Assembly (NCBI GenBank): GCA_030272155.1
Contig: CP126195.1
Span: 4,447,001-4,511,000 of the forward strand
DNA length: 64,000 nt
Source of the DNA: Tetradesmus obliquus
Lineage: Eukaryota; Chlorophyta; Chlorophyceae; Sphaeropleales; Scenedesmaceae
Reading direction: 5' to 3'
Made by a program: the position numbers and the translations under genes. Positions within the stretch are counted from its first letter, which is position 1; each line of letters starts with the position of its first letter. Positions 63,422 through 64,000 of this stretch are shown piece by piece. The notes under the pieces are model-generated. The model was not told the DNA's origin, searched no databases, and saw nothing but the letters and a program-made list of their open reading frames with translations.

Positions 63422-64000
63422 CAACGGTGCAGCTTGCAATCTTGCTGCGTGACAATCTTCATCGGCGACACGAGTCGGGCGATCTGCCTGGGTTGCACGT
63501 TGTTGGTATGTGCAAGGAGAACAATGAGCCGCAGTGCCTGCTGTAGAAGCCAGCCTCAAAAGGCGTGCAGAGTGCGTCGCAGAAATGCCCCAGTTGCAGC
63601 TTACAGGCTCTAAGAGCTACTGCTGTCAGCAGCCCAGCCGCTACTCTGCAACACTTCAGCGGACAGTGCCCTAACACGCATCAAGATCCGCTGCACGGTG
63701 TACACGTATGGCTGTTCAGCATGCAGAGTGCGGAGCAAGTGCTGCCACTCACTTGCACCAGCAGGCAAACAGTAATGGTGAGGTTCATGATGCCACAGCA
63801 GAGGTTGAGGTACACGTTGCGCAGCTCATTGGCAGCCCACACGGTGCTCTGATGATTCCTGAAGCCTGCAGCAGTGATGACATGCATGCAGGATGCAAGG
63901 GTACATGGAGACCAGCGCCGTTTGAAGGATGCTGACGCGTGACTCATTGCTGCTGCAGCTTCGTGGCAGGCTCGATTGAACGGGTGTTGGCTTGTACATG
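62028..64000 (-). CDS. Multi-pass membrane protein, 5' end outside window
   Basis: Four exons join in consistent phase: about 63868-63755 (FRNHQSTVWAANELRNVYLN, then LTITVCLLVQ), 63379-63238 (GSIFTQQGAQLMLPYMTVAT, then WRSVVNLAIE), 63008-62880 (ACYSAICTLSMPAWVLHDSI, then MGILGSGILIGYWC) and from about 62456 to the stop at 62028 (RFLTPTFFVTARWLIPLQFL, then LGYLLEFVAGLLLLYMHYRL, ending VWAVLQCSAAR). At least five hydrophobic segments of membrane length can be seen. I recognise no transporter or channel signature; the N-terminus lies past the window end. The 63379-63420 CAG tract (CTG on the sense strand) abuts the acceptor of the second exon. Confidence 0.7.
63379..63420 (-). repeat. CTG tract at a 3' splice site (membrane-protein gene)
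   Basis: A run of 13-14 CTG triplets on the sense strand ends in CCAG directly before exon sequence GGGTCCATC (GSIF). Confidence 0.8.

Overview
The window looks like nuclear DNA of a green alga, most likely a chlorophycean chlorophyte. Genes are cut into many short exons by GT-AG introns. CAG/CTG triplet tracts are abundant, and several genes end near TGTAA, the usual green-algal poly(A) signal. Two proteins are plastid enzymes typical of photosynthetic cells: the ferredoxin-thioredoxin reductase variable chain and IspD. I see no bacterial operon, tRNA, rRNA, CRISPR array, or retroviral or Polinton-like element. All functional calls come from reading translated exons by eye; no database search was run.

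Layout: 1-11.7 kb (-) FGAM synthase (PurL), its 3' end outside the window. 13.0-14.5 kb (+) a signal-peptide protein with a 70-residue repeat. 14.5-18.2 kb, a long TG-rich convergent gap. 18.2-22.4 kb (-) a WD40 protein. 23.0-29.8 kb (-) UTP25, a nucleolar ribosome-assembly factor. 30.5-33.2 kb (-) a five-unit polyubiquitin gene. 34.1-34.8 kb (+) FTRV. 36.3-38.5 kb (-) FANCL, the Fanconi anaemia E3 ligase. 38.6-45.0 kb (+) a long coiled-coil protein. 45.0-48.0 kb, a gene-free convergent gap. 48.0-50.2 kb (-) an unrecognised helical protein. 51.3-52.9 kb (-) IspD. 54.6-60.1 kb (-) acetyl-CoA synthetase. 62.0 kb to the window end (-) a multi-pass membrane protein whose 5' end lies outside.

The genes are mostly unrelated housekeeping functions: purine synthesis, plastid isoprenoid synthesis, redox control, acetate activation, ribosome assembly, and ubiquitin with one of its ligases. 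They do not form a pathway cluster.

The most unusual signal is structural. In PurL, the WD40 gene, UTP25 and acetyl-CoA synthetase, a splice site plus roughly 10-90 bases of the adjacent exon has been copied in tandem, once or twice, into the neighbouring intron. I count 14 such places. The copies have diverged by point changes, so they do not look like assembly duplicates. The polyubiquitin gene shows the same process at whole-unit scale. A 194-bp near-perfect palindrome in a PurL intron and CTG tracts sitting directly at 3' splice sites are further oddities.
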